A DNA stretch of 64,000 nt from Streptomyces violaceoruber (GCF_033406955.1 NZ_CP137734.1:2418001-2482000), one strand, 5' to 3'. Shown: positions 8,905 through 18,931, counted from the first letter of the stretch. Notes: a model not told the origin generated them from the sequence alone. Made by a program: numbers and translations.

Positions 8905-10566
8905 CTAGAACTCCCCGCTCCGGTCGGTCCGCAGCCGCTCCAGCACCACCAGGGCCACGGCGCACACCAGCATCAGAATCGTCGAAAGGGCCATCGCCTG
9001 GCCGTAGTTCATGTCCCCGGGCCGGCCCAGCAGGCGCGCCACGGCGACCGGCAGCGTCGGGTTGTCGGGCCGTGCGATGAAGACGGTGGCGCCGAACTCC
9101 CCCAGCGACACCGCGAAGGCGAACCCGGCCGCCACCAGCAGCGCCCGCCGCACCATCGGCAGGTCCACCTCGCGCCAGACCCGCCACGGCGAGGCGCCCA
9201 GCACCGCGGCCGCCTCCCGCAGCCGTCCGTCCACCGCCCGCAGCACCGGCAGCATGGTCCGTACGACGAAGGGGACGCCCACCAGCGCCTGGGCGAGCGG
9301 CACCAGGATCCAGGAGGACCTGAGGTCCAGCGGCGGTTCGTCCAGCGCGATCAGGAACCCGAACCCGACCGTCACGGCCGACACCCCGAGCGGCAGCATC
9401 AGCAGCGCGTCGAACCCGCGCACGAAACGGCCCGCGTCGCGCCGGGTGAGCGCGGTCGCGGCCAGCGCGCCGATCACCACGGCGATGGCGGTGGCGGCGA
9501 CGACGTACTGGAGGGAGTTGCCGATCGCCTCGATCGGCGGGACGAGGAAGGCGCCGCCGTCCTCGCGGGTCAGCGCCCGGTAGTAGCCGAAGCCGGACGC
9601 CCCCAGCGACCGCTGGACCAGTACCGCCAGCGGCAGCACCAGCAGGACGGCGATGACGCCCAGGACGCCGGCGAGCAGCGCCCACTGTCCGGCTCCACGC
9701 GGCCGGCGCACGGTCGTGGCCGCGTCCACGAGCCGCAGAGCCGTCTCCCGCCGCCGCACGGTCCAGGCGTGCACGGCGAGGACGGCGACGACCGCCGCGA
9801 ACTGGATCAGCGTCAGGACGGCGGCCGTGGACAGGTCGAAGACCTGCGAGGTCTGGCGGTAGATCTCCACCTCCAGGGTGGAGAAGGTGGGCCCGCCGAG
9901 GATCTGGACGACGCCGAAGGAGGTGAAGGTGAACAGGAAGACCATCAGCGCGGCGGCGGCCACGGCGGGCGCCAGCGCGGGCAGTGTGACCTGCCGCCAG
10001 GCCCTCAGCCGCGAGGCGCCGAGCATCCGGGCGGCCTCCTCCTGCCGCGGGTCGAGCTGCGCCCACAGACCGCCGACGGTGCGGACGACGACGGCGTAGT
10101 TGAAGAAGACGTGCGCGAGCAGGATCGCCCACACCGTGGTGTCCAGGCGCAGACCCCACAGCTCGTCGAACAGCCCGCCGCGCCCCACCAGCGCCAGGAA
10201 CGCCGTACCGACGACGACCGTCGGCAGCACGAACGGCACGGTCACCACGGCCCGCAGGACCTGTTTGCCGGGGAAGTCGAAGCGGGCGAAGACGTACGCG
10301 CCGGGCAGCGCGACGAGCAGCGTGAGCCCGGTCGACGCCAGCGCCTGCCAGGTGGTGAACCACAGCACGTGCCGCACGTCGGACTGTGCGAGCACGTCCC
10401 CGATCCGGCCGAGCTGCCACACCCCGTCGGTCTTCAGTCCACGGGCGACGATGGCGGCGACGGGGTAGGCGAAGAACACCGCGAAGAACGCGACGGGCAC
10501 GGCCATGAGGCCGAGCCGGGCCGCGCTCCCGCGCACGGCCCGCGCCCGCTTGCCTGCTCGAGTCAC
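8905..10566 (-). CDS. ABC transporter permease, two fused inner-membrane domains (ThiP-like)
   Basis: A 553-residue integral membrane protein made of two homologous BPD-type permease halves. Each half has the EAA-type coupling loop (EEAARMLGASRLRAWRQVTLP in the first, REAAAVLGASPWRVWREVDLP in the second) that docks the ATPase. About 12 spans are visible. This fused layout is that of ThiP and FbpB. The GTG start overlaps the lipoprotein stop by 4 bases (GTGA), so translation is coupled. With the TPP riboswitch upstream, thiamine or HMP import is the best assignment; iron import is the main alternative from protein similarity alone. Confidence 0.88.
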   Translation of the reverse strand: MTRAGKRARAVRGSAARLGLMAVPVAFFAVFFAYPVAAIVARGLKTDGVWQLGRIGDVLAQSDVRHVLWFTTWQALASTGLTLLVALPGAYVFARFDFPGKQVLRAVVTVPFVLPTVVVGTAFLALVGRGGLFDELWGLRLDTTVWAILLAHVFFNYAVVVRTVGGLWAQLDPRQEEAARMLGASRLRAWRQVTLPALAPAVAAAALMVFLFTFTSFGVVQILGGPTFSTLEVEIYRQTSQVFDLSTAAVLTLIQFAAVVAVLAVHAWTVRRRETALRLVDAATTVRRPRGAGQWALLAGVLGVIAVLLVLPLAVLVQRSLGASGFGYYRALTREDGGAFLVPPIEAIGNSLQYVVAATAIAVVIGALAATALTRRDAGRFVRGFDALLMLPLGVSAVTVGFGFLIALDEPPLDLRSSWILVPLAQALVGVPFVVRTMLPVLRAVDGRLREAAAVLGASPWRVWREVDLPMVRRALLVAAGFAFAVSLGEFGATVFIARPDNPTLPVAVARLLGRPGDMNYGQAMALSTILMLVCAVALVVLERLRTDRSGEF

Positions 10567-11699
10567 TTCAGTACGAGCGAGGTCCACGACTTGACCCACT
10601 GGTCGCGGTTGTCGGCGATCTTCGCCGGGTCGAGGGTCTGCGGGTCCTTCGCCCGCGGCCCGAACTTCGAGAACACCTCGGGGACCTGCGCGCCCTCCCG
10701 CACCGGGTAGACGAACATGTTCAGCGGCATGTCCTCCTGGAAGGACTTGCTCAGCAGGAAGTCGAGGAGCGCCTTGCCGCCCTCGGGGTTCTTCGCGTTG
10801 CTGAGCAGGCCCGCGTACTCGACCTGCCGGAAGCAGGTGCCGTCGGCGACGCCCGTGGGGGCGGTGTCCGGCTGCGGATCGGCGTAGACGACCTCGACGG
10901 GCGGGGAGGAGGCGTAGGACACGACGAGCGGACGGTCGCCCTTGGCCTTCTTGCCGCCGGCCGAGCCGGAGAACTCCTCGTTGTACGCCTGCTCCCAGCT
11001 GTCGACGACCTTGACGCCGTTCGACTTGAGCTTCTTCCAGTAGCCCTCCCAGCCCTCGTCGCCGTACTTGGCGGCGGTGCCGAGCAGGAAGCCGAGGCCG
11101 GGCGAGGAGCTGCCCGCGTTCTCGGTGACGAGCAGGTCCTTGTACTCGGGCTTGACCAGGTCGTCGAGGGTCCTGGGCGGGGTCAGCCCGTGCTCGCGGA
11201 AGTACGCCTTGTCGTAGTTGACGCAGATGTCGCCGGTGTCGACGGGCGTGACCCGGTGCTTTTCCCGGTCGGCCCGGTACTCGGGCAGGACGAGGTCGGA
11301 GCCCTTCGCCTCGTACGACTGGAACAGCCCGTTGTCGAGGGCACGGGAGAGCAGGGTGTTGTCGACGCCGAAGAAGACGTCGCCCTGCGGGTTGTCCTTG
11401 GTGAGGATGGCCTTGTTGACGGCCTGTCCGGCGTCGCCGTCCTCCAGGACCTTGACCTTGTAGCCGGAGTTCTTCTCGAAGGCGGCGATCACGTCCTTCG
11501 ACACGGCCCACGAATCGTGGCTGACCAGCGTCACGGTCCTGGAGCCGCCGGAGCCGCTGCCGTCGCCGCCGTCGTCGGACGACCCGCAGGCGGCCAGCGT
11601 GCCGACCATGCCGAGCCCGACGGCCAGGACACCGGCCTTCGTGGTGATGCCCTTCCTGGTGGTGCCCCTCTTGGTGATGCCCCTCTTGGTGATGCTCAC
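10563..11699 (-). CDS. ABC transporter substrate-binding lipoprotein (ThiB-like)
   Basis: A 378-residue extracellular solute-binding protein of the ThiB/FbpA type. The N-terminus has an Arg/Lys-rich n-region, a hydrophobic stretch and the lipobox TLAACGSS, then a Gly/Ser linker. The mature domain shows VTLVSHDSWAVSKDVIAAFE, GDVFFGVDNTLLSRALDNGL and DICVNYDKAYF, characteristic of thiamine-binding ThiB relatives. The start is GTG with a perfect AGGAGG 6 bases upstream, and that AGGAGG is buried in an RNA hairpin. First gene of the riboswitch-controlled operon. The signal-peptide n-region is written by imperfect 15-base repeats (ITKRG ITKRG TTRKG). Confidence 0.9.
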   Translation of the reverse strand: MSITKRGITKRGTTRKGITTKAGVLAVGLGMVGTLAACGSSDDGGDGSGSGGSRTVTLVSHDSWAVSKDVIAAFEKNSGYKVKVLEDGDAGQAVNKAILTKDNPQGDVFFGVDNTLLSRALDNGLFQSYEAKGSDLVLPEYRADREKHRVTPVDTGDICVNYDKAYFREHGLTPPRTLDDLVKPEYKDLLVTENAGSSSPGLGFLLGTAAKYGDEGWEGYWKKLKSNGVKVVDSWEQAYNEEFSGSAGGKKAKGDRPLVVSYASSPPVEVVYADPQPDTAPTGVADGTCFRQVEYAGLLSNAKNPEGGKALLDFLLSKSFQEDMPLNMFVYPVREGAQVPEVFSKFGPRAKDPQTLDPAKIADNRDQWVKSWTSLVLK

Positions 11700-11704
11700 T
11701 GAAT

Positions 11705-11726
11705 TCCTCCTGGGTGACCAGGAGAA
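11705..11726 (-). promoter_or_regulatory. Hairpin masking the Shine-Dalgarno of the thiamine transporter operon
   Basis: On the transcript, TTCTCCTGG pairs with CCAGGAGGA across a 4-base loop (TCAC): 9 bp including one G-U. The AGGAGG ribosome site of the lipoprotein gene lies wholly inside the 3' arm. This looks like the translational output of the TPP riboswitch about 70 bases upstream; an alternative pairing that frees it was not worked out. Confidence 0.6.
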
Positions 11727-11792
11727 GACGCGGCCCCGCCCGGAACCCCTGGCGAGGGTCCCGGGCAGGGCGCAACAGCTCGAGTGGTGACC

Positions 11793-11880
11793 GATCTCCC
11801 TACCCAGAATGACCTGGGCCAGGTTCGGAGGGTCTGCGGCCGGTGCCGCACTCTCAGCGCTGTGGCGCTCCCCTGTCGGA
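11793..11880 (-). promoter_or_regulatory. TPP riboswitch (thi box)
   Basis: On the minus strand the aptamer landmarks come in order: ACAGGGGAGC, the CTGAGA core, then ACCCTCCGAACCTG, and finally CTGGGTAGGGA closing the P1 side. These are the conserved elements of the thiamine pyrophosphate aptamer. It precedes the substrate-binding lipoprotein gene of the ABC operon and lies downstream of rlmN on the same strand. Thiamine sufficiency should reduce expression. Coordinates of the ends are approximate. Confidence 0.93.
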
Positions 11881-11922
11881 ATATGAAGATGTGACTGTGC
11901 TGATGTACTTCCGCCGGTCAGG

Positions 11923-13029
11923 TTACCGCTCGCTCGCGGCGAGCTGACCACACGCCCCGTCGATCTCCTGCCCACGGGTGTCCCGGATCGTCACCGGCAC
12001 ACCGTGCGCCGCGATCGCCTCCACGAACGCCTTCTCGTCCTCGGGCCGGGACGCGGTCCACTTGGAGCCGGGCGTCGGGTTGAGCGGGATCAGGTTGACG
12101 TGCACGGGCCTGCCCCTGAGCAGCCGCCCGAGCCGGTCGCCGCGCCAGGCCTGGTCGTTGATGTCGCGGATCAGGGCGTACTCGATGGACAGCCGGCGCC
12201 CGGACTTCGCCGCGTACTCGAACCCGGCGTCCAGCACCTCGCGCACCTTCCACCGCGTGTTGACGGGGACGAGGGTGTCGCGCAGCTCGTCGTCGGGGGC
12301 GTGCAGCGAGATGGCGAGGCGACACTTGAAGCCCTCGCCGGTGAAGCGGTGGATCGCGGGGACGAGACCGACCGTGGAGACGGTGATGCCCCGCTGGGAG
12401 AGCCCCAGCCCGTCGGGCTCGGGGTCGGTGAGTCGGCGGATGGCGCCCACGACCCGGTTGTAGTTGGCGAGGGGCTCGCCCATGCCCATGAACACGATGT
12501 TGCTGAGCCGCGCGGGGCCTCCCGGGACCTCGCCGTCCCTGAGCGCCCGCATGCCGTCCACGATCTGGTGCACGATCTCGGCGGTCGACAGGTTGCGGTC
12601 CAGGCCGGCCTGGCCGGTGGCGCAGAACGGGCAGTTCATCCCGCAGCCCGCCTGGGAGCTGATGCACATGGTCACCCGGTCCGGGTAGCGCATGAGCACC
12701 GACTCGACGAGCGTCCCGTCGAACAGCTTCCACAGCGTCTTGCGCGTGGTCCCCTGGTCGGTCGACAGGTGGCGCACGACCGTCATCAGCTCGGGCAGCA
12801 ACGCTTCCCGCAGCCCCTCGCGCGAACCGGCGGGGATGTCGGTCCACTGCTCGGGGGCGTGCGCGTACCGCGCGAAGTAGTGCTGCGAGAGCTGCTTCGC
12901 ACGGAACGGCTTCTCACCGATCGCGGCGACAGCCTCCTTGCGCTCGGCAGGCGTGAGGTCGGCAAGGTGCCGCGGCGGCTTCTTGACTCCGCGCGGCGCG
13001 ACGAATGTGAGTTCTCCGGGCTTAGGCAT
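11923..13029 (-). CDS. rlmN: Dual-specificity 23S rRNA/tRNA adenine-C2 methyltransferase RlmN
   Basis: Radical-SAM enzyme that methylates C2 of A2503 in 23S rRNA and A37 of some tRNAs. The 4Fe-4S motif CxxxCxxC is seen in [15 protein letters not shown], followed by [15 protein letters not shown] and [17 protein letters not shown], all RlmN/Cfr hallmarks. Length 368 residues, normal for the family. Start at ATG giving [17 protein letters not shown]. The frame stays open upstream, but that part is only a translation of the 19-bp tandem array and is not taken as coding. Divergent from the TIR gene. Confidence 0.96.
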   Translation of the reverse strand: MPKPGELTFVAPRGVKKPPRHLADLTPAERKEAVAAIGEKPFRAKQLSQHYFARYAHAPEQWTDIPAGSREGLREALLPELMTVVRHLSTDQGTTRKTLWKLFDGTLVESVLMRYPDRVTMCISSQAGCGMNCPFCATGQAGLDRNLSTAEIVHQIVDGMRALRDGEVPGGPARLSNIVFMGMGEPLANYNRVVGAIRRLTDPEPDGLGLSQRGITVSTVGLVPAIHRFTGEGFKCRLAISLHAPDDELRDTLVPVNTRWKVREVLDAGFEYAAKSGRRLSIEYALIRDINDQAWRGDRLGRLLRGRPVHVNLIPLNPTPGSKWTASRPEDEKAFVEAIAAHGVPVTIRDTRGQEIDGACGQLAASER

Positions 13030-13075
13030 GACGTTCCCAGTGTCGCAGATCGACTCGGGTGCCCCTGCGGGGCGC

Positions 13076-13189
13076 CGGTTTCCGGTCGGGGCGGCGGTTT
13101 CCGGTCGGGGCGGCGGTTTCCGGTCGGGGCGGCGGTTTCCGGTCGGGGCGGCGGTTTCCGGTCGGGGCGGCGGTTTCCGGTCGGGGCGG
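13076..13189. repeat. Six perfect 19-bp tandem repeats
   Basis: The unit CGGTTTCCGGTCGGGGCGG occurs six times head to tail without a mismatch, and a seventh copy begins (CGATTTCGCC). It occupies about half of the divergent gap between rlmN and the TIR gene, 47 bases ahead of the rlmN start and 80 bases ahead of the TIR start. There are no spacers, so it is not a CRISPR. It is a candidate variable-number repeat, and could affect either promoter. Confidence 0.97.
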
Positions 13190-13268
13190 CGATTTCGCCC
13201 TTTCGCTACCCGCCCCAGGTCATACGCGGAATCATGGCTCCGCATGGCACCTAGGGACGGGGGCAAGG

Positions 13269-15929
13269 GTGACCGATCACGCCCAGCAGTTCTTCATCAG
13301 CTACGCGGGCACCGACCGGGCCTGGGCCGAGTGGGTCGGCTGGCACCTGGAGCAGGCCGGCCACCGGGTCATCCTGGACGTCTGGGACTGGCGCACGGGG
13401 GACAACCTGGTCCAGCGCATGGACGAGGCGCTCGAACGCGCCGACGCGGTGATCGCCCTGTTCTCCACGTCCTACTTCGAGGACGAACGCTGGACCACCG
13501 AGGAGTGGACCGCCGCCGTCGCCCACCGCGACCGCCTCATCCCCCTCGCTCTGGAACCCCTCACCACCAGTGACCTTCCCCGCGTTCTGGCCGCCAAGCT
13601 GCGCAAGAACCTGCACGGTCTGGATGAATCCGCGGCCCTGACCGCCCTGCGCGAGGCGGTCAACAGCGGCAGCCGTCCCTCCGTTCCCCCGCCCTTTCCC
13701 GGCACCGTCCCGGCAGCGGGCGCCCTCCCGGCCGCGGCCCCCGTCCCCGCAGCGGGCCGGAACAGGCCACGCCTGCCCGGGAGCGCCGAGCAGCCCCGGG
13801 TGTGGAGCGTGCGACGGCGCAACCCCGACTTCGCCGGCCGCGAGACGGAGATCGCCCGCCTGCGGGAAAGCCTCATGCAGGAGAGCAAGGCCGTACCCCA
13901 GGCCCTGCACGGTATGGGCGGGGTCGGCAAGACCCAGCTCGCCCTGGAATACGCCCACCGCTTCGCCGACCAGTACGACGTGGTGTGGTGGATCGACGCC
14001 GAACAACCCGACGAGATCCCCGTCCACTACACCGAACTCGCCCACCGCCTGGGGCTCGCCAAGCCCGACGCCGGCGCCGAGGCCAACGCCCGCGCGCTGC
14101 TCTCCCACCTCGACACCCTCGACCGCTGGCTGCTCATCCTCGACAACGCCGAAGACCCCGCCCAGGTCGAGCCCTGGCTCGCCCAAGGCCCCGGCCACAC
14201 CCTGATCACCTCACGCAACCCGAACTGGGCCGGCACCGCCCGCGCCACACCCCTGAACGTCTTCACCCGCACCGACTCCCTCACCTATCTGCAGGGCCGG
14301 GTCGGCGGCATGGACGACGAGCAGGCCGACACCCTCGCGGCGGACCTCGGCGACCTCCCGCTCGCCCTCGCCCAGGCCGCCGGCGTCATCGCCAACGGCG
14401 GCGTGAGCCTGGGCCTCTACCACCAGCTCCTCGCCACCAACACGACCCGGATCCTGGAAAGGGGCGGCGCTCCCGGATACCCCGCACCGGTGGCGGCCAC
14501 CGTCACCATCGCCGTCGACCGGCTCACGGACGAACACCCCGATGCGATCGCGCTGCTCCGCCTGGTCGCCCTGCTCGGCCCCGAGCCCATCCGGAACGCC
14601 TGGCTGGAGAGCGTTCGCCCCCGGTTGACCACGATCCCCGGCGACTCCGACGACCCGATGTGGCTCCACGAGGCGCTGAGTCCCCTCAGCCGTTACGGCC
14701 TCGCCCGCACCGAGCCCGAGAGCTTCCAGATCCACCGCCTCACCCAGGCCGTCCTGCGTGACCAGTCCCTCCCGGACCAATCCGCGGCCATCCGCAAGGA
14801 CGCCACCGCCCTCCTGTCCGCCGCCAACCCCGGCGACCCGCAAAGCCCGGGCAACTGGCCCGGCTGGGCGGCTCTCACCCCCCACCTCACGGCGCAGCAC
14901 CTCGCTCCCACCGAGCAACCCGAACTGCGACCGACTCTCCTCGACGCCGCCCACTACCTGATCAGAAGCGGCCAGACGCGCACCGCCCGCGACCTCACCG
15001 CGACGGCCCACGCGGCGTGGGCCACCGACCTGGGAGAGGACCACCCCGACACCCTCACCAGCGCCCAGTTCCTCGGCCACGCCACGGCCGACCTCGGCGA
15101 GCACGCGGAAGCCCGTCGCATCATCGAAGACACCCTCACCCGCAGGCGCCGCACCCTCGGCGACGACCACCCCCACACCCTCCAGTCCGCCAACGACCTC
15201 GCGAACGTCCTGGACAACCTTGGCGAGCACACCGAGTCCCACCGCATCATCGAGGACACCCTCACCCGCCGACGCCGCACCCTCGGCGACGACCACCCCC
15301 ACACCCTCCAGTCCGCCCACAACCTCGCCGCCTCCCTGCACCACCTCGGCGAGCACACCGAATCCCGCCGGATCCTCGAAGACACCCTCACCCGCCAACG
15401 CCGCACCCTCGGCGACGACCACCTCGACACCCTCCAATCCGCCCACAGCATCGCCGCCTCCCTGCACAGCCTCGGCGAGCACACCGAATCCGTCCGCATG
15501 GACCAGGAAACCCTCGCCCGCCTGCGCCGCATCCTCGGCGACGACCACCCGGACACCCTCCAGTCCGCCCACAACCTCGCCGTCACCCTGCACGACCTCG
15601 GCGAGCACACCGAAGCCCGCCGCATCATCGAAGACACCCTCACCCGCCAACGCCGCACCCTCGGCGACGACCACCCCCACACCCTCCAATCCGCCCACAA
15701 CCTCGCCGTCACCCTGCACAGCCTGCGTCAATACGCGGCAGCGGCTCAGCTCCTCGATGACGTGCGCAACCGCCTACGCCGCACCCTCGGCGACGACCAC
15801 CCGGACACCGTGGACGCCACCCACAGCCTCGCCAAGGCACTGATCGCGGTGGGGAAGCCGTTCGCAGCTCAGCGACTGCTCGCTCCCCAGAAGCAGAAGA
15901 AGTCGCGCTCCCGACGCAAGCGCAGGTGA
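13269..15929 (+). CDS. TIR-NB-ARC-TPR (STAND-type) protein, candidate immune or signalling NTPase
   Basis: An 886-residue three-part protein. Residues 1-135 form a TIR domain ([20 protein letters not shown]-loop region [11 protein letters not shown], and [11 protein letters not shown], where Glu79 sits four residues after Trp as in NADase TIRs). Residues 205-500 are an NB-ARC/STAND NTPase: P-loop [20 protein letters not shown] near 217, Walker [12 protein letters not shown] near 287, GLPL-like [14 protein letters not shown] near 361 and an MHD-like IHRL near 487. Residues 588-881 are seven 42-residue TPRs, then a basic tail. The family includes actinobacterial Fxs-associated and predicted anti-phage proteins; the role here is inferred. 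Start is GTG in GGGGGCAAGGGTGACC. Confidence 0.9.
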   Translation: MTDHAQQFFISYAGTDRAWAEWVGWHLEQAGHRVILDVWDWRTGDNLVQRMDEALERADAVIALFSTSYFEDERWTTEEWTAAVAHRDRLIPLALEPLTTSDLPRVLAAKLRKNLHGLDESAALTALREAVNSGSRPSVPPPFPGTVPAAGALPAAAPVPAAGRNRPRLPGSAEQPRVWSVRRRNPDFAGRETEIARLRESLMQESKAVPQALHGMGGVGKTQLALEYAHRFADQYDVVWWIDAEQPDEIPVHYTELAHRLGLAKPDAGAEANARALLSHLDTLDRWLLILDNAEDPAQVEPWLAQGPGHTLITSRNPNWAGTARATPLNVFTRTDSLTYLQGRVGGMDDEQADTLAADLGDLPLALAQAAGVIANGGVSLGLYHQLLATNTTRILERGGAPGYPAPVAATVTIAVDRLTDEHPDAIALLRLVALLGPEPIRNAWLESVRPRLTTIPGDSDDPMWLHEALSPLSRYGLARTEPESFQIHRLTQAVLRDQSLPDQSAAIRKDATALLSAANPGDPQSPGNWPGWAALTPHLTAQHLAPTEQPELRPTLLDAAHYLIRSGQTRTARDLTATAHAAWATDLGEDHPDTLTSAQFLGHATADLGEHAEARRIIEDTLTRRRRTLGDDHPHTLQSANDLANVLDNLGEHTESHRIIEDTLTRRRRTLGDDHPHTLQSAHNLAASLHHLGEHTESRRILEDTLTRQRRTLGDDHLDTLQSAHSIAASLHSLGEHTESVRMDQETLARLRRILGDDHPDTLQSAHNLAVTLHDLGEHTEARRIIEDTLTRQRRTLGDDHPHTLQSAHNLAVTLHSLRQYAAAAQLLDDVRNRLRRTLGDDHPDTVDATHSLAKALIAVGKPFAAQRLLAPQKQKKSRSRRKRR
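15030..15911 (+). repeat. Seven tandem 126-bp TPR-coding repeats
   Basis: Each unit encodes 42 residues beginning [16 protein letters not shown] and ending LTRRRRT or similar. Repeats 2-6 are nearly identical, the first and last are more diverged. Repeat 4 has the most substitutions among the inner copies ([15 protein letters not shown]). The DNA identity indicates recent copying or gene conversion within the array. Confidence 0.9.
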
Positions 15930-15967
15930 CCCAGCGGGAGCGTCGCGCGGACCTCGGAGCACATGCG

Positions 15968-16006
15968 AAGAGGGACCCGCCGCCCGGTGGGCAACGGGTC
16001 CCTCTT
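15968..16006. terminator. Bidirectional terminator between the TIR gene and cdsA
   Basis: AAGAGGGACCCG pairs perfectly with CGGGTCCCTCTT over a 15-base loop. It sits between two converging genes and has a short run of T on the plus side. Confidence 0.8.
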
Positions 16007-16053
16007 TCAAGAACCAGCAGGTCGGACCGACCCCGCGAGGATCGCCGACCGGA

Positions 16054-17229
16054 TCACGACCCCACGAAGATCACCAGCAGCAGCCACACCACCGGTGCCG
16101 TCGGGAGGAGGGAGTCGAGGCGGTCCATGATGCCGCCGTGGCCCGGCAGGAGGGTGCCCATGTCCTTGATGCCGAGGTCTCGCTTGATCATGGACTCGCC
16201 GAGGTCGCCCAGGGTGGCGCTGACGGCGACCACGAGGCCGAGCAGCAGGCCCTGCCACCAGGCACCGTCGTCGATCAGGAACTGCATGCACAGCGCACCC
16301 GCCACCATCGCGAACGCGATGGCTCCCAGCAGGCCCTCGCGGGTCTTGCCGGGGCTGATGCGCGGGGCGAGCTTCTTCCTGCCGAAGCGCCAGCCGACGG
16401 CGTAGGCCCCGGTGTCGCTGACGACCGTCAGTATCAGGAAGACCAGGACGCGCCAGGCGCCGTCGTCCGCCGCCAGCATCATGGCGACGAAGGTGGCCAG
16501 GAACGGCACGTAGAACGCGGCGAAGAGCCCTGCCGTGACGTCCTTGAGGTACCCCTCCGGCGGCTCCGTCATCCGCCAGACCAGGACCGCGAGCGCGGTG
16601 AGGGCCATGGCGACCCACGCCCCCTCGGCGCCGCGCGCGTAGCCGGCGACCACCATCGCCGCGCCGCCGATCGCGAGCGGTACGAGGGGCGCCTTGATGC
16701 CCTTGCGCTCCTCCAGCCGCTTGGTCAGCTCCCACAGGCCCACCACGACGGCGACCGCGATCACACCGACGAAGACGGCCTTGACGACGAACAGCGACGC
16801 GATGATCACCACGCCGAGTCCGACGCCCACCCCTATCGCGGCGCCCAGGTCACGCCCCGCGCTCTTCTTCTGCGGCGGCGGCTGGGACTGCGCCGGCTGC
16901 GGGGCGTCGGGCATGGGCTCCGGATTCTGCGGCACCGCCGCATACGGCTGCGCCGACGGGTTCTGATCGCGGTACGGCTCGTCGCGAGGGGGCTGGTCGT
17001 GAAACGGCTCGTCCCGGAACAAGGGACCGCTCAGCCGAGCGGTCCCCTGGTCGTCGTCCTGGTCTCCGCCGTGTTCGGGTACGTCGGGCACGATGGGCAT
17101 GGGGCGAGTCTGCTGCGCGTAGTGCGCATCGTACGCGGGACCCGCCGGACCGGCGCCCTGGACGGGTCCCTGGTCGGACGGCCCCCAGTACCCGGCTTGT
17201 GGCGGCGCTCCCCAGGAAGAGTCGTTCAT
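16054..17229 (-). CDS. cdsA: Phosphatidate cytidylyltransferase
   Basis: Integral membrane enzyme that makes CDP-diacylglycerol from phosphatidic acid and CTP, the branch point for phosphatidylglycerol, cardiolipin and phosphatidylinositol. The C-terminal 260 residues hold about eight spans and end with the CdsA signature region (GDLGESMIKRDLGIKDMG, then HGGIMDRLDSLL). The first 125 residues are a hydrophilic Pro/Gln/Asp-rich extension common in Streptomyces homologues. The ATG shares one base with the frr stop (TGATG), so it is translationally coupled to frr. Total length 391 residues. Confidence 0.95.
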   Translation of the reverse strand: MNDSSWGAPPQAGYWGPSDQGPVQGAGPAGPAYDAHYAQQTRPMPIVPDVPEHGGDQDDDQGTARLSGPLFRDEPFHDQPPRDEPYRDQNPSAQPYAAVPQNPEPMPDAPQPAQSQPPPQKKSAGRDLGAAIGVGVGLGVVIIASLFVVKAVFVGVIAVAVVVGLWELTKRLEERKGIKAPLVPLAIGGAAMVVAGYARGAEGAWVAMALTALAVLVWRMTEPPEGYLKDVTAGLFAAFYVPFLATFVAMMLAADDGAWRVLVFLILTVVSDTGAYAVGWRFGRKKLAPRISPGKTREGLLGAIAFAMVAGALCMQFLIDDGAWWQGLLLGLVVAVSATLGDLGESMIKRDLGIKDMGTLLPGHGGIMDRLDSLLPTAPVVWLLLVIFVGS

Positions 17230-17786
17230 CAGACCTCGAGCAGCTCCGCTTCCTTGTGCTTCAGGAGCTCGTCCACCTGTGCGACGTACTTGGCGGTGGT
17301 GTCGTCGAGCTCCTTCTCCGCACGGCGGCCCTCGTCCTCGCCGACCTCGCCGTCCTTGACCATCTTGTCGATGGAGTCCTTGGCCTTGCGGCGCACGGAG
17401 CGGATCGAGACCTTGGCGTCCTCGCCCTTGGCCTTGGCGACCTTGATGTACTCGCGGCGGCGCTCCTCGGTGAGTTCGGGGAACGTCACGCGGATGATGT
17501 TGCCGTCGTTGCTCGGGTTGACGCCCAGGTCGGAGTCGCGGATCGCCTGCTCGATGTTGCGCAGGGCCGTCTTGTCGAAGGGGGTCACCACGGCCATGCG
17601 CGGCTCGGGCACGGAGAACGAGGCCAGCTGGTTGATCGGCGTCGGTGCGCCGTAGTACTCGGCCACGATCTTGTTGAACATCGCCGGGTGCGCACGGCCG
17701 GTGCGGATCGCGGCGAAGTCCTCCTTGGCGACCACGACGGCCTTCTCCATCTTCTCCTCGGCCTCGAGGAGGGTCTCTTCGATCAC
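17229..17786 (-). CDS. frr: Ribosome recycling factor
   Basis: Cytoplasmic factor that splits post-termination ribosomes together with EF-G. The 185 residues show the family pattern: N-terminal helix ([20 protein letters not shown]), [17 protein letters not shown], and the C-terminal [16 protein letters not shown]. Two GTG codons lie in tandem; the second, 6 bases after AGGAG, is taken as start. Its partners in the same direction are pyrH, tsf and rpsB upstream and cdsA downstream, the standard bacterial order. Confidence 0.97.
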   Translation of the reverse strand: MIEETLLEAEEKMEKAVVVAKEDFAAIRTGRAHPAMFNKIVAEYYGAPTPINQLASFSVPEPRMAVVTPFDKTALRNIEQAIRDSDLGVNPSNDGNIIRVTFPELTEERRREYIKVAKAKGEDAKVSIRSVRRKAKDSIDKMVKDGEVGEDEGRRAEKELDDTTAKYVAQVDELLKHKEAELLEV

Positions 17787-17964
17787 CACTTGCTCCTGCG
17801 TGTCTTGAGTAGGCCCGGCTGCGGTTCCCTACGGGCGGCGGCCGGCTGCGTCGCGTTCTTCCTGCACGGTTCCCGACCGGCGGAACATTGTCCATCCCCC
17901 GGTCCGGCCCCGTCCCGTCCGTCCCCCGGACAGGTGGCGTCCGCGGACGGGGGGTGTTCTCCGG

Positions 17965-18741
<777 letters not shown>

Positions 18742-18760
18742 CTACGTGGGTCACACACAC

Positions 18761-18821
18761 GAAGAAGGCCACTGCCGGTGGGGGCGTGTTTCGCATCCCG
18801 TACGCGGCAATGGCCTCCTCG
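18761..18821 (-). terminator. Hairpin between tsf and pyrH
   Basis: On the transcript GAGGAGGCCATTGCCG pairs with CGGCAGTGGCCTTCTTC (G-U pairs included) over a loop of about 27 bases. It lies after the tsf stop and would end or attenuate the rpsB-tsf transcript. Confidence 0.55.
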
Positions 18822-18931
18822 TCAGATCTGCTGTCGTCCGCCGCCGCGCGCGCGTGCGCCACGGCATGCGCGTACGGCGCCGACGACTTGCGTCGACCCT
18901 ACCGGGGTCGCGCGTCCGTCGCGGTACGGAC

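Noticed and set aside
10563..11699. Iron-binding (FbpA) rather than thiamine-binding protein
   Set aside because: Protein similarity alone allows it, but the TPP riboswitch makes thiamine far more likely.
13076..13189. CRISPR-like periodicity
   Set aside because: The 19-bp units are contiguous without spacers and no cas genes are nearby.
13030..13266. N-terminal extension of rlmN (about 79 codons)
   Set aside because: It is a translation of the tandem array; RlmN homologues start at MPKPGELTF and the 368-residue length fits.
13269..15929. FxSxx-COOH (Fxs) system
   Set aside because: The TIR-NB-ARC-TPR layout resembles the FxsT partner, but no small FxSxx peptide or radical-SAM maturase gene lies next to it; rlmN is the housekeeping radical-SAM enzyme.
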